A DNA stretch of 38,566 nt from Candidatus Gorgonimonas eunicellae (GTDB lineage: Bacteria > Pseudomonadota > Gammaproteobacteria > Pseudomonadales > Endozoicomonadaceae), in contig CAKMZJ010000012.1 of the NCBI GenBank assembly GCA_929200395.1, positions 1 through 38,566 of the forward strand. The letters run 5' to 3'. A model generated the notes under the pieces. It was not told the DNA's origin and made no database searches. It worked only from the letters and a program-made list of their open reading frames with translations. Below are positions 17,770 through 26,334 of this stretch, piece after piece; the first letter of the stretch is position 1; the number at the start of each line of letters is the position of its first letter. Both the position numbers and the translations under genes were made by a program.

Positions 17770-19479
17770 TTAATCTTTTAATGTAACTCTATTTATTTCT
17801 TCAAGACTGCTAATTCCTGATAACACCACCTGAATTCCTGATTGCCTAATAGATAAAAACCCTTCTTTTTGTGCTCGCTGTTGAATTTCAAGTGAATCAC
17901 CATTATTCATAATAATATTTTGTATTTCTGGAGTTATTTTAACCACCTCATAAACACCAATACGTCCTTTATAACCTTTACTGCATTTTTTACAGCCTTT
18001 GGCTTTATAAATATCAGCTTTACTAATTTGCTTGTCGGTAAACCCTTGTTCTTTTAAGGCTGCAACTGGTATTTTATGAGGTACTTTACATAATGGACAT
18101 AAACGTCTAGCTAGTCGTTGTGCAATGATTAAATTTACAGATGTAGCAACATTAAAGCTAGCTACCCCCATATTCATTAACCTAACTATAGTTTCTGCAG
18201 CACTGTTAGTATGTAGCGTCGACAACACCATGTGTCCAGTTTGTGCTGCTTTTATTGCAATATCTGCTGTTTCTAAATCTCGTATCTCCCCAACCATTAT
18301 TATATCAGGATCTTGCCTTAAAAAAGATCGTAATGCTTGAGAAAAATCTAACCCTTGTTTATTGTTTACATTAACCTGGTTCACCCCCTGTAAATTAATC
18401 TCTACAGGATCCTCTACTGTTGAAATATTGCGCTCTACACTATTTAATATGTTTAATGATGTGTATAAGGTAACTGTTTTACCAGAACCGGTCGGACCTG
18501 TTACTAAAATCATGCCTTGTGGTTGCTTAAGAACATTAAGCAGAAGTTGTTTTTGTGTATCTTCAAACCCTAAAGCATCAATACCTAAAGTAGCACTTGA
18601 AGAATCTAGAAGTCGTAATACTATTTTTTCACCAAAGAGAGTAGGCAATGTATTTACCCTAAAATCCATTCCCTTTGCTTTCGAAACCTTTAATTTAATT
18701 CTGCCATCTTGTGGCTTCATTTTTTCAGATATATCCATACCCGACATTATCTTAATGCGAGATGCTATTTTATGAGACATTGATAGTGGAGGAGAACTCA
18801 CCTCTTCAAGAATGCCGTCGGTTCTTTGGCGGACACGATATTGCTTTTCATATGGTTCAAAATGGATATCAGAAGCTCCTGATTGCACCGCATTTAGTAA
18901 TATTGAATGCACATATTTTACAACTGGAGTGTCATCAGTATCATCTTGATCTTCGATTCCTTCAGCTTCTTCAGCTTCTTCAGCTTCTTTATAGGATTCT
19001 ATGCTGTCATCTAAATTATCTGAGTCAAATAGTACTTCTACCTCCCCAAAAGCATTATTAGCTAAATGCTTGATGGCTGATTTCTCTGCTAAAATCATGA
19101 TAGGCGTTAAATCAGAAGAAAACCTAATAGCATCTAAAGCTTCTACGTTAGCTGGATTAGAAATAGCTAAATATAATTTATTCCCCGATTTTGCTAATGG
19201 AAAAACATTATACTGTTTTATTATTTTTTCGGGAATAACATCCTTTGGATAATTTTCTTTATCAAAAAATTCTAAATCTATAACTGGCAAGCCAAATAAT
19301 TCTGACTGATAAAACAATAACTGCTTACTATTGATTAGATTGTTTTCTATTAAATAATCTAATAACGGGATATTGTTTTTTTTTGCCACATTATAAGCAT
19401 TATCAATTACATCTTCAGCTAATATTTTTCTAGTAAACAAAACATTTTTTAGTTCTAGACTTTGTTGTTCCATGCTCAC
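17770..19479 (-). CDS. pilB: Type IV pilus assembly ATPase PilB
   Basis: This 569-residue hexameric ATPase powers type IV pilus extension from the cytoplasmic side. An N-terminal T2SSE/MshEN-type domain (about 1-140) is followed by an acidic linker with repeated EEA units (about 165-180). Next come Walker A GPTGSGKTVTLY (about 330), the Asp box and Walker B IIMVGEIRDLETADIA, and the His box STLHTNSAAETIVR. A tetracysteine zinc site (CPLC near 462, CKKC near 494) fits the PilB/GspE group. No pilC or pilD gene is beside it, so the pilus genes are scattered. Two copies of a short palindromic repeat lie on either side. GspE or MshE are less likely names. Confidence 0.88.
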   Translation of the reverse strand: MSMEQQSLELKNVLFTRKILAEDVIDNAYNVAKKNNIPLLDYLIENNLINSKQLLFYQSELFGLPVIDLEFFDKENYPKDVIPEKIIKQYNVFPLAKSGNKLYLAISNPANVEALDAIRFSSDLTPIMILAEKSAIKHLANNAFGEVEVLFDSDNLDDSIESYKEAEEAEEAEGIEDQDDTDDTPVVKYVHSILLNAVQSGASDIHFEPYEKQYRVRQRTDGILEEVSSPPLSMSHKIASRIKIMSGMDISEKMKPQDGRIKLKVSKAKGMDFRVNTLPTLFGEKIVLRLLDSSSATLGIDALGFEDTQKQLLLNVLKQPQGMILVTGPTGSGKTVTLYTSLNILNSVERNISTVEDPVEINLQGVNQVNVNNKQGLDFSQALRSFLRQDPDIIMVGEIRDLETADIAIKAAQTGHMVLSTLHTNSAAETIVRLMNMGVASFNVATSVNLIIAQRLARRLCPLCKVPHKIPVAALKEQGFTDKQISKADIYKAKGCKKCSKGYKGRIGVYEVVKITPEIQNIIMNNGDSLEIQQRAQKEGFLSIRQSGIQVVLSGISSLEEINRVTLKD

Positions 19480-19841
19480 TATATCCGTGTTTTATATAAC
19501 ATAATTTGGTTATTAGCCTATTATTTCGGCGGAGCTATTATAAAACAAAGATACTAAAATATATTTTCGTATAATTATGTAAAACTTTGTGTTTTAGTAT
19601 ACAGCTTATAGTTAGTAGTTAATAGTTAAATACTAAGGTAAACTAATGAAATATATTTTTACTGTTAAATTAGACTGTTATAGCATAAAATTAAATTATG
19701 ATATTAAACGTTTAATTTTTACACCTTTACTATACGCCTTCTACTTGAAGGTATATAAAACCCTGTAATACCTTGCTAAAACCATGCTTTACAGGTAAAA
19801 GGTGTATAATAGAATGAACAATATAAGGTTAAGGAGAAAAA
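19480..19841. other. Intergenic region between pilB and cytochrome c5
   Basis: A 362-bp AT-rich divergent gap. It contains a nested inverted-repeat structure (19720-19806) and, just before the cytochrome ATG, an AAGGAG ribosome site at about 19830. Promoters for both genes must lie here but no consensus stands out. No ORF is visible. Confidence 0.55.
19720..19806 (+). repeat. Three-way-junction-like nested inverted repeats
   Basis: An outer stem pairs TACACCTTTAC (19720-19730) with GTAAAAGGTGTA (19795-19806), with one bulge. Inside are two hairpins: 19731-19757, a copy of the pilB-flanking palindrome (loop TACTT), and 19762-19795, closed by CCTGTAA/TTACAGG. The fold ends 35 bases before the cytochrome c5 start, so it could be a 5' leader structure or a mobile palindromic repeat. 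No known riboswitch is recognised. Confidence 0.5.
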
Positions 19842-20306
19842 ATGTTTAACTCGCTGAAAACTATATTATATTTATTTCTTGCTTTTGTGTTTGCTATAAA
19901 TAACATCGCTATAGCTACAAAATCTAATATAGAACTGGATGAAATTAGTAAGCAGGAAATTATAGATCGACTATCAGCATTTACACACAGCTGCAAGCAA
20001 AATGAGCCCTGTGCTAAATTAGCCAATAATACTTTAGAAGACTCTAGTGGTAAAAATCGAACAGCAGAAGATATCTACAATAAATATTGTGTCGCATGTC
20101 ATCTTGCTGGTATCTTAGGAGCCCCAAAAAAAGGTAACAGCCAAGATTGGAAAAAACATCTTGCTAATCATAAAGGCAATTTTAATGATATGTGGCACTC
20201 TGCTATAAAAGGAATTGGAGCTATGCCACCGCGTGGTAATTGTTCTAATTGTAGCGATGATGAAATAAAATCAACTATAGAATTTATGAGCGGTTTACGA
20301 CCATAA
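19842..20306 (+). CDS. Cytochrome c5-like monoheme protein
   Basis: A 154-residue periplasmic electron carrier. A signal peptide covers about the first 26 residues, and the haem motif is CVACH (Cys83, Cys86, His87). The likely axial Met128 lies in GAMPPRG, followed by an extra Cys134/Cys137 pair (CSNC), the disulphide typical of cytochrome c5. The N-terminal 30-75 region, with Cys51 and Cys57, is an added segment not obviously part of the haem domain. An AAGGAG ribosome site precedes the ATG. It probably passes electrons between the bc1 complex and an oxidase, as c5 proteins do. Confidence 0.85.
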   Translation: MFNSLKTILYLFLAFVFAINNIAIATKSNIELDEISKQEIIDRLSAFTHSCKQNEPCAKLANNTLEDSSGKNRTAEDIYNKYCVACHLAGILGAPKKGNSQDWKKHLANHKGNFNDMWHSAIKGIGAMPPRGNCSNCSDDEIKSTIEFMSGLRP

Positions 20307-20457
20307 TCTTATCTATAGTAAGCTTATATAATTATTTAAGGCAATATTTACTATAGATATTAAAAATTTTTGTGAAATTTAACTATAATTAGTCATAGAC
20401 AAACGGTAATTATTTTAAATTAGCAGGGATACTATTATAAATTTACAGGGGCAGTTT

Positions 20458-21423
20458 ATGAATAACCAAGAACAACCGTCAACAGAAAAACAAACACTTA
20501 ACATACTAGCAGACCTTGCCCAACAATTAGTCAATGAGCAACGGCGATCTAGACGCTGGAGAATATTTTTTAGATTTATATTTTTATCTTTATTTGTTGG
20601 TTTTTTTGCTATGACCACCTTTATTGATAAAGACAATAGCATGATAGAAATCAGCAACCGTAGCAAGAATCATATAGCTATTATAGAAATGTTTGGAACT
20701 ATAGGAGAAGAACAAATAGTAGCTGATGACATAATAAAAAGTTTAAATGCTGCTTATGCCAACCCTAAAACTGTGGCTATAATTTTAAGAATAAATAGCC
20801 CTGGCGGTAGTCCTGTGCATTCTAGTAATATTTATAATGAAATTATTAGATTAAAGGAACAATATACAGATATTCCAATTTTCACTGTAGTAGATGATAT
20901 TTGTGCATCAGGTGGTTATTACATCGCTTCAGCAACTAATAAAATATATGCTAATCAAAGTAGCTTAGTAGGATCAATAGGGGTTATATCTAGCGGGTTT
21001 GGTTTTGTTGATGCTATAGAAAAGCTAGGTATTACTCGCAGACTATATACTTCAGGAGATAATAAAGCATTCTTAGATCCTTTTAGCGAAGTAAAAAACT
21101 CTCAAGAACAGCATTGGCAAAATACTCTAAATACAATACACAACCAATTTATAAACGATGTTAAAAATGGGCGAGAACAAAAATTAAAAAACAACCCTAT
21201 ACTTTTTTCTGGCATGATTTGGGCCGGCAAAGAGGCTTTAGAGTATGGGCTAATAGATGGATTTGGAGACTGTAACTATATAGCTAGAGATATAATTGGA
21301 ATAGAAAATATTGTTGATTTCACTAAAAAAACTAGTACTTTTGAGAAGTTATTTAAAGATGCTAAAATGCAAATGAAATCGCTAATATTTAAAGAATTAA
21401 TTGCAAACAAAAGATTATTTTAA
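20458..21423 (+). CDS. sppA: Signal peptide peptidase SppA (short S49 type)
   Basis: A 321-residue membrane-anchored serine peptidase that degrades cleaved signal peptides. One transmembrane segment (about 37-57) is followed by an S49 domain with NSPGGSPVHSS (113-123). The nucleophile Ser151 is in CASGGYYIAS, and the general-base Lys203 is in SGDNKAF, the Ser/Lys dyad pattern of the short SppA/SohB form. Length fits that form rather than the 600-residue duplicated SppA. A GGGG-containing ribosome site precedes the ATG. A good terminator follows. Confidence 0.9.
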   Translation: MNNQEQPSTEKQTLNILADLAQQLVNEQRRSRRWRIFFRFIFLSLFVGFFAMTTFIDKDNSMIEISNRSKNHIAIIEMFGTIGEEQIVADDIIKSLNAAYANPKTVAIILRINSPGGSPVHSSNIYNEIIRLKEQYTDIPIFTVVDDICASGGYYIASATNKIYANQSSLVGSIGVISSGFGFVDAIEKLGITRRLYTSGDNKAFLDPFSEVKNSQEQHWQNTLNTIHNQFINDVKNGREQKLKNNPILFSGMIWAGKEALEYGLIDGFGDCNYIARDIIGIENIVDFTKKTSTFEKLFKDAKMQMKSLIFKELIANKRLF

Positions 21424-21448
21424 CTTGTTGTTTTCTACTGTACAAGAT

Positions 21449-21475
21449 AGCACATCTGTGTACGATGTGCTTTTA
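21449..21475 (+). terminator. sppA terminator
   Basis: Perfect 8-bp stem AGCACATC/GATGTGCT with a 7-base loop, followed by TTTTATT. It lies 26 bases after the sppA stop and before the membrane/DUF1810 gene. Confidence 0.8.
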
Positions 21476-21548
21476 TTCCTGAATTATAGACAAAACTCCA
21501 ATACTTATAGATCTTTTTAACAAGTAATTTTTTAACTTAAGGTGCACT

Positions 21549-23114
21549 ATGTGTAGCAACAGTAGTAGTCGCAGTATTTCACCTCCTAATTTTACCACTA
21601 CAAGCATAACTAATAAGTCAAATGATCAGGGCGATTCTTCTGAGGCTCCTGTAGGATCATGGGATGGTCGTTCTGTAACAGCAACTAAGGGAAAATCATA
21701 CACCTCACGCAGTAATGATGACCAACAATACAATACAGAATTTGATAATTCTCAATCTGATCTAACAACTACGGCAACTTTAAATAATAATACTGTAGAT
21801 GATGACACAGATTTAGATGCTATTAATTTAGATATAAAAGGGAAATCTGTTTCTTCTAAAATACGTGATTTCATTTCTAAAAAAGTAACAATTAAGAAGT
21901 TACTTTTTGTCTCTATTCCTATTATTGCTGGTCTTATCATAACTGTCGTAGCAGGTGTAGGATTTCCACTATTAATGGGGATTGGAGTCGCTGCTATATA
22001 TTTTATGGGTGCCGCACTAGCAAAATATGTAAGCAAAGCTGGTCCTGAAACCCCTGAGATTAGCGAAAGAAGAGCGGCACTTCAAAAAATACAAGAGGAA
22101 TACAACGAAACTGAAAAGGTACTCGTAAAACATAAAATAAAAGAAGAAGCTCAGCTTATTGAAATCACAACCAAAAATGATGAAGTTGATAAAGATAAAA
22201 TTGATAAAGATAAAAAAGAGATTCAGGATCCTAGTACATTATCTACATGGCAAAAAATACAGCAAAAACTTAAATTAGCAGCTCCTTTTATTTTAGGAGC
22301 TTCTATTGTAGCTCTTGGTATAGCAGCAACCGTAGCTACTGCAGGGATACCTGCAATAATAGCAGTTTCTATAGCTTCCATACTAGGTGCCCTTTGTATT
22401 GCTAAAGGAACAACTCAGGTTTTAGATTACATAGATGAAAAGCAAGCATTTCTTGATAGCCAAAATCTTGATGATCAAAAAGATTATGTCGATGCATTAG
22501 ACCAAATTGATAACGAAGATGAGATATTTGAAGATGCATTAGAGCAAATTGATAACGAAGATGAGGTATTTGAAGATGCATTAGAGCAAATTGATAACGA
22601 AGATGAGGTATTTGAAGATGCATTAACTGAAGCTGAGCTAAATAAAATAACACAAGAAACAAAGGCAAGACGCAACAGATATGACTTAACAAGATTTAGA
22701 GAAGCACACGAAGGGAAGGGAGCTTTCAGGATAACATATGATGAAGCAATACATGAACTACGTATAGGTAAGAAAGAAAAGCATTGGATATGGTATATTT
22801 TTCCACAATCAGAAAGTCTTAGTAAGACAGCAAACAGTAAGCTTTATGGACTAAAGAGCCAAGAAGAAGCTCTTGAGTATCTATTAGATGATGACCTAGG
22901 CCCTAAATTAGTTGAATGCACAGAAGCAGTTTTAGAGCATAAAGATAAATCTTGCCAAGATATTTTTAGATCCCACCTCGATAATAAAAAGTTTCATTCA
23001 TGCATGGAACTATTTAATGCAACACTGCAAAATTACATAAAGAATGGAAATAAGTTACCAATATGGCTTAGATCTGATACTGAGATATTTTCAAAAGGTC
23101 TAAATAAACAATAG
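21549..23114 (+). CDS. Multidomain membrane protein with C-terminal DUF1810 domain
   Basis: A 521-residue protein with an unusual domain mix. Residues 1-110 are polar and Ser/Thr/Asp-rich. Two hydrophobic hairpins follow (about 117-160 and 243-286), separated by a charged helical segment. Then come three 14-residue acidic repeats (DALEQIDNEDEVFE type, 315-356). Residues about 378-505 form a DUF1810 domain (sometimes annotated calpastatin) with YDLTRFREAH, KHWIWYIFPQ, GPKLVECTEAVL and DIFRS. DUF1810 proteins I know of are about 140 residues, soluble and of unknown function. The fusion to paired membrane hairpins, as in proteins placed in host vacuole membranes, makes an effector role plausible but unproven. 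Its ATG follows an AAGGTG site. Confidence 0.75.
   Translation: MCSNSSSRSISPPNFTTTSITNKSNDQGDSSEAPVGSWDGRSVTATKGKSYTSRSNDDQQYNTEFDNSQSDLTTTATLNNNTVDDDTDLDAINLDIKGKSVSSKIRDFISKKVTIKKLLFVSIPIIAGLIITVVAGVGFPLLMGIGVAAIYFMGAALAKYVSKAGPETPEISERRAALQKIQEEYNETEKVLVKHKIKEEAQLIEITTKNDEVDKDKIDKDKKEIQDPSTLSTWQKIQQKLKLAAPFILGASIVALGIAATVATAGIPAIIAVSIASILGALCIAKGTTQVLDYIDEKQAFLDSQNLDDQKDYVDALDQIDNEDEIFEDALEQIDNEDEVFEDALEQIDNEDEVFEDALTEAELNKITQETKARRNRYDLTRFREAHEGKGAFRITYDEAIHELRIGKKEKHWIWYIFPQSESLSKTANSKLYGLKSQEEALEYLLDDDLGPKLVECTEAVLEHKDKSCQDIFRSHLDNKKFHSCMELFNATLQNYIKNGNKLPIWLRSDTEIFSKGLNKQ
22491..22616 (+). repeat. Three in-frame 42-bp tandem repeats
   Basis: Three 42-bp units in the DUF1810-fusion gene encode a 14-residue acidic repeat each. 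Units 2 and 3 are identical in DNA sequence and unit 1 differs by a few bases, which suggests a recent expansion. Confidence 0.9.
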
Positions 23115-23148
23115 GCTTATATTAAACAATATAATATTATACGTACTC

Positions 23149-23180
23149 ACCTAAAATACTGTGTATACAGTACTTTAGGT
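23149..23180. terminator. Bidirectional terminator between convergent genes
   Basis: A 14-bp stem with one mismatch (ACCTAAAATACTGT / ACAGTACTTTAGGT) and a 4-base loop lies between the stops of the DUF1810-fusion gene (plus) and the Bax-inhibitor gene (minus). It probably serves both, although T-tracts are weak. Confidence 0.65.
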
Positions 23181-23196
23181 AACTATTTACTAATTT

Positions 23197-23883
23197 TTAG
23201 TCGTCGCTAGCACCTAGCAAGTGTAACATAGCGGTAAATAAATTATAAATATTTAAATAAAGAGAAACTGTAGCTAAAATATAATTAGTTTCGCCTCCAT
23301 GAATAATTCTGCTAGTATCGAATAGAATTAATCCAGACATTAACAGAACAATCATGGCAGATAAAGCCAAGTGCATTGCTGGAGCATTAAAAAACAATAA
23401 AGCTATGCTAGCTATCACCGCTACAATAAGGCCTACCATCAAAAAGCCACCTAAAAAAGAAAAGTCTTTTTTAGTAGTAAGTACATAACCAGATAGAGCA
23501 AAAAACACTAAAGCTGTTCCACCTAAAGCTTGTAATACAATCGATGGACCATTAGCTAAGCTTAGGTAATGACTAAGCATAGGGCCTAAAGACATTCCCA
23601 TTAATCCGGTAAACACAAAAACTGAAATGAGACCTTTAGCTGAATTAGCTGTTTTATGCACTACAAACAGGGTAACTAAAGCAGCTAAAGAACAAACTAA
23701 AGCCATTCCGTGAGATAAGTTGATTAGCATTGAAAAGCCAGCTGTGCAAGCACTAAACAATAAAGTCACAGCTAACAACATATAAGTATTTTTAAGTACA
23801 TTGCTAATTTCTATATGCTTAGTATCGCTTGCATAGTCAAAATTAGGCGGTATAAAAGTATCGTTATTTTTACCCTTTTGCAT
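23197..23883 (-). CDS. Bax inhibitor-1/YccA family membrane protein
   Basis: A 228-residue inner-membrane protein of the BI-1/YccA family with about seven hydrophobic segments from residue 30 on. It ends LNIYNLFTAMLHLLGASDD, the usual acidic-tailed C-terminus of bacterial members. FDTSRIIHGGETNYILATVSLYL is the conserved block before it. Members bind FtsH and act on membrane-protein quality control or ion leak, which is family knowledge. It could equally be named YbhL or YccA. Confidence 0.9.
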   Translation of the reverse strand: MQKGKNNDTFIPPNFDYASDTKHIEISNVLKNTYMLLAVTLLFSACTAGFSMLINLSHGMALVCSLAALVTLFVVHKTANSAKGLISVFVFTGLMGMSLGPMLSHYLSLANGPSIVLQALGGTALVFFALSGYVLTTKKDFSFLGGFLMVGLIVAVIASIALLFFNAPAMHLALSAMIVLLMSGLILFDTSRIIHGGETNYILATVSLYLNIYNLFTAMLHLLGASDD

Positions 23884-23963
23884 AATATTATTCCTCTGAA
23901 AATTAACAACTAGTTAATACTATTATAGGTACTAAATTAATTTTTTAAAGTCAATTAATTTAA

Positions 23964-26309
23964 TTATTTACGTAATTTACGTGCATTCATCAGTAACGAA
24001 CCAAATGATCCCATTGGTTTTTCTTTTTTGGTCTGTTGATTGTTATCTGATTTATAATATTGTTTTACAGTTTTTTTATGCGAATAGTTATTAGTTTTGC
24101 TATTTTTACTAATTGTGTTAGTTTTTTCAGCAGAACTTTTTTTAACATGGTCATTAATTTTCATAGATAATTCTATTCTTTTACGTGCCACATCAACACT
24201 AATAACTTTCACTTTTACTATATCGCCTACTTTGACTACAGCTCTTGGGTCATTAATAAATTTATCAGTAATCGCAGATATATGCACTAAGCCATCTTGA
24301 TGCACGCCTACATCTACAAAAGCACCAAAGTTAGTAACATTAGTAATAACACCTTCTAAAATCGAACCTACTACTAAATCTTCAATATTATGAATATCTT
24401 CTTTAAAAGTTGCAGTTTTAAAATCACCACGAGGATCTCTACCTGGTTTATCTAACTCTTTTAGAATATCTTTTATAGTAATTTCACCAAATTCGTCATC
24501 AGCAAAATCTTTAGCTTGCAAGCCAGATAAAAACACTGAATCGCCTATCATATTTTGGATTGATTTATTAGTAGCTTTTGCTATTTTTTCAACCAATGGG
24601 TAGGCCTCAGGATGCACACAAGAGGAATCTAATACGTTGTCGGCATTCATTATTCGTAAAAAACCAGCAGATTGTTCAAATGCTTTAGCGCCAAACCTAG
24701 CTATTTGCATTAATTGCTGACGATTAGTAAAAGCCCCGTTGGTATTTCGATAATCAATAATCTTTTCTGCTGTCGATTTATTTAAACCAGAAATATAAGA
24801 TAACAACTCACATGATGCTGTGTTTAAATCAACCCCGATCTTATTAACGCAACTTTCTATAGAGTTTCCTAGTGATTTAGTTAAATTAACCTGATTTACA
24901 TCATGTTGGTATTGACCTACACCTATTGCTTTTGGTTCAATTTTTACTAACTCAGCTAGAGGGTCTTGTAATCTGCGTCCTATAGATACCGCACCTCTTA
25001 TTGATACATCTAGCTGTGGTAACTCCTTTGATGCTAGCTCTGATGCTGAATACACAGAAGCTCCAGCTTCACTAACAATTGCTTTGGTAAGTTGTAATTT
25101 AGGAAATTTTTTAATTAGCTCTGCGACTAGTTTATCTGTTTCTCGGGAAGCAGTACCATTACCTATGCCGATTAATTTAATATTATAAGCCAAGCATAAA
25201 GTAGCCAATTTACCTAAAGATTCTTGCCATTTTCGCTGTGGCGCATGTGGATATATAGTAGCGTGTTCTACGCATTTTCCAGTTTCATCTAATACCGCAA
25301 CTTTTACTCCAGTACGTAACCCTGGGTCAAGCCCAATTGTTGGCTGCATTCCCGCTGGCGGAAATAATAATAAATCTTTTAAGTTATCCGCAAAGACATT
25401 GATAGCTTCAGACTCTGCTGTTTCTCTAGATTTAGTTATTAATTCTGCTTCAAGTTGTGGTAACAGTTTTATTTTCCAGCACCAACGTACTGTGGTGGTT
25501 AACCAATTGTCTGCTGCTCTATTGTTATTTTCAATAGCAAAAAAGTTAGCAATTATTTGCTCACACTGAGAAAAATCAGCAGTGCTTTCTAGTTCACTAG
25601 GCAAAATAATTTTAAGCCTGATAACACCAAGCTTTCTACCTCTTAGCATTGCTAGCATACGATGAGACGGCACTGTTTTTATTTTTTCTTGATGATCAAA
25701 ATAATCACTAAATTTAATATCTTCTGGTTTATCTTCTACTTTTTTAGCTTGAATTAAGCCATCATTCCACAGTAAATCTCGTAACCTACCTATAACTTCC
25801 GCTTGTTCGCTAAAGCGCTCCATTAGAATATGTCTAGCTCCTTCAAGAGCAGATTTTGCATCTTTGATTTCATCATTAATGAATTTAGCAGCTTCTTGTT
25901 CAGGATCTAATGTAGGGTTAGCATGTAATAAGTCAGCTAATGGCTCTAAACCTTGTTTTTTAGCTATTTGAGCCTTACTAGTTCTTTTAGGTTTATATGG
26001 TAGATATAAATCTTCTAATTTTACTTTAGTCTCTGCTTGTTGTATTTTAGCAGCTAACTCTTCGGTTAATTTCCCTTGCTCTGTTATTGATTTTATAACT
26101 GTAGACTTTCTGTCTTCTAATTCTCTAATATATACTAGTTTCTCTTCTAACTCTCTAAGCTGAATATCGTTTAACCCGCCAGTTTTTTCTTTGCGGTAAC
26201 GAGCAATAAATGGTACTGTAGACCCTTCATCTAAAAGCTTAATAGCTTCTTGTACTTGCTTATTATTTACATTTAATTCATTCGCTATACGAATAGAAAT
26301 TGATTCCAT
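23964..26309 (-). CDS. tex: Tex family RNA-binding transcription accessory protein
   Basis: A 781-residue Tex protein, similar to the eukaryotic Spt6 core. The N-terminal helical region contains STVPFIARYRKEKTGGL. A YqgF-type RNase H fold domain begins TIGLDPGLRTGVKVAVLD near 326. Helix-hairpin-helix motifs (VGVDLNTASCELLSYISGL) and an S1 RNA-binding domain (GSILEGVITNVTNFGAFVDVG, about 649-715) follow. The last 60 residues are a Lys/Ser/Asn-rich tail. Length is normal. Tex is thought to bind nucleic acid and affect transcription of virulence genes in some pathogens. Confidence 0.95.
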   Translation of the reverse strand: MESISIRIANELNVNNKQVQEAIKLLDEGSTVPFIARYRKEKTGGLNDIQLRELEEKLVYIRELEDRKSTVIKSITEQGKLTEELAAKIQQAETKVKLEDLYLPYKPKRTSKAQIAKKQGLEPLADLLHANPTLDPEQEAAKFINDEIKDAKSALEGARHILMERFSEQAEVIGRLRDLLWNDGLIQAKKVEDKPEDIKFSDYFDHQEKIKTVPSHRMLAMLRGRKLGVIRLKIILPSELESTADFSQCEQIIANFFAIENNNRAADNWLTTTVRWCWKIKLLPQLEAELITKSRETAESEAINVFADNLKDLLLFPPAGMQPTIGLDPGLRTGVKVAVLDETGKCVEHATIYPHAPQRKWQESLGKLATLCLAYNIKLIGIGNGTASRETDKLVAELIKKFPKLQLTKAIVSEAGASVYSASELASKELPQLDVSIRGAVSIGRRLQDPLAELVKIEPKAIGVGQYQHDVNQVNLTKSLGNSIESCVNKIGVDLNTASCELLSYISGLNKSTAEKIIDYRNTNGAFTNRQQLMQIARFGAKAFEQSAGFLRIMNADNVLDSSCVHPEAYPLVEKIAKATNKSIQNMIGDSVFLSGLQAKDFADDEFGEITIKDILKELDKPGRDPRGDFKTATFKEDIHNIEDLVVGSILEGVITNVTNFGAFVDVGVHQDGLVHISAITDKFINDPRAVVKVGDIVKVKVISVDVARKRIELSMKINDHVKKSSAEKTNTISKNSKTNNYSHKKTVKQYYKSDNNQQTKKEKPMGSFGSLLMNARKLRK

Positions 26310-26334
26310 AAAAATTTCTCGTTGTTTTATTACT

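Noticed and set aside
18762..19061. 99-codon plus-strand ORF opposite pilB
   Set aside because: It is antisense to strongly conserved PilB sequence (acidic linker and N-terminal domain), and its Leu/Gln-rich repeats are just the reverse of the EEA codon repeats.
22491..22616. Possible CRISPR-like array
   Set aside because: Units are directly adjacent, in frame and without spacers, so they are coding repeats.
22402..22692. Minus-strand ORFs with repetitive His/Leu or Ser/Asn sequence
   Set aside because: They are shadows of the 42-bp repeats in the DUF1810-fusion gene on the plus strand.
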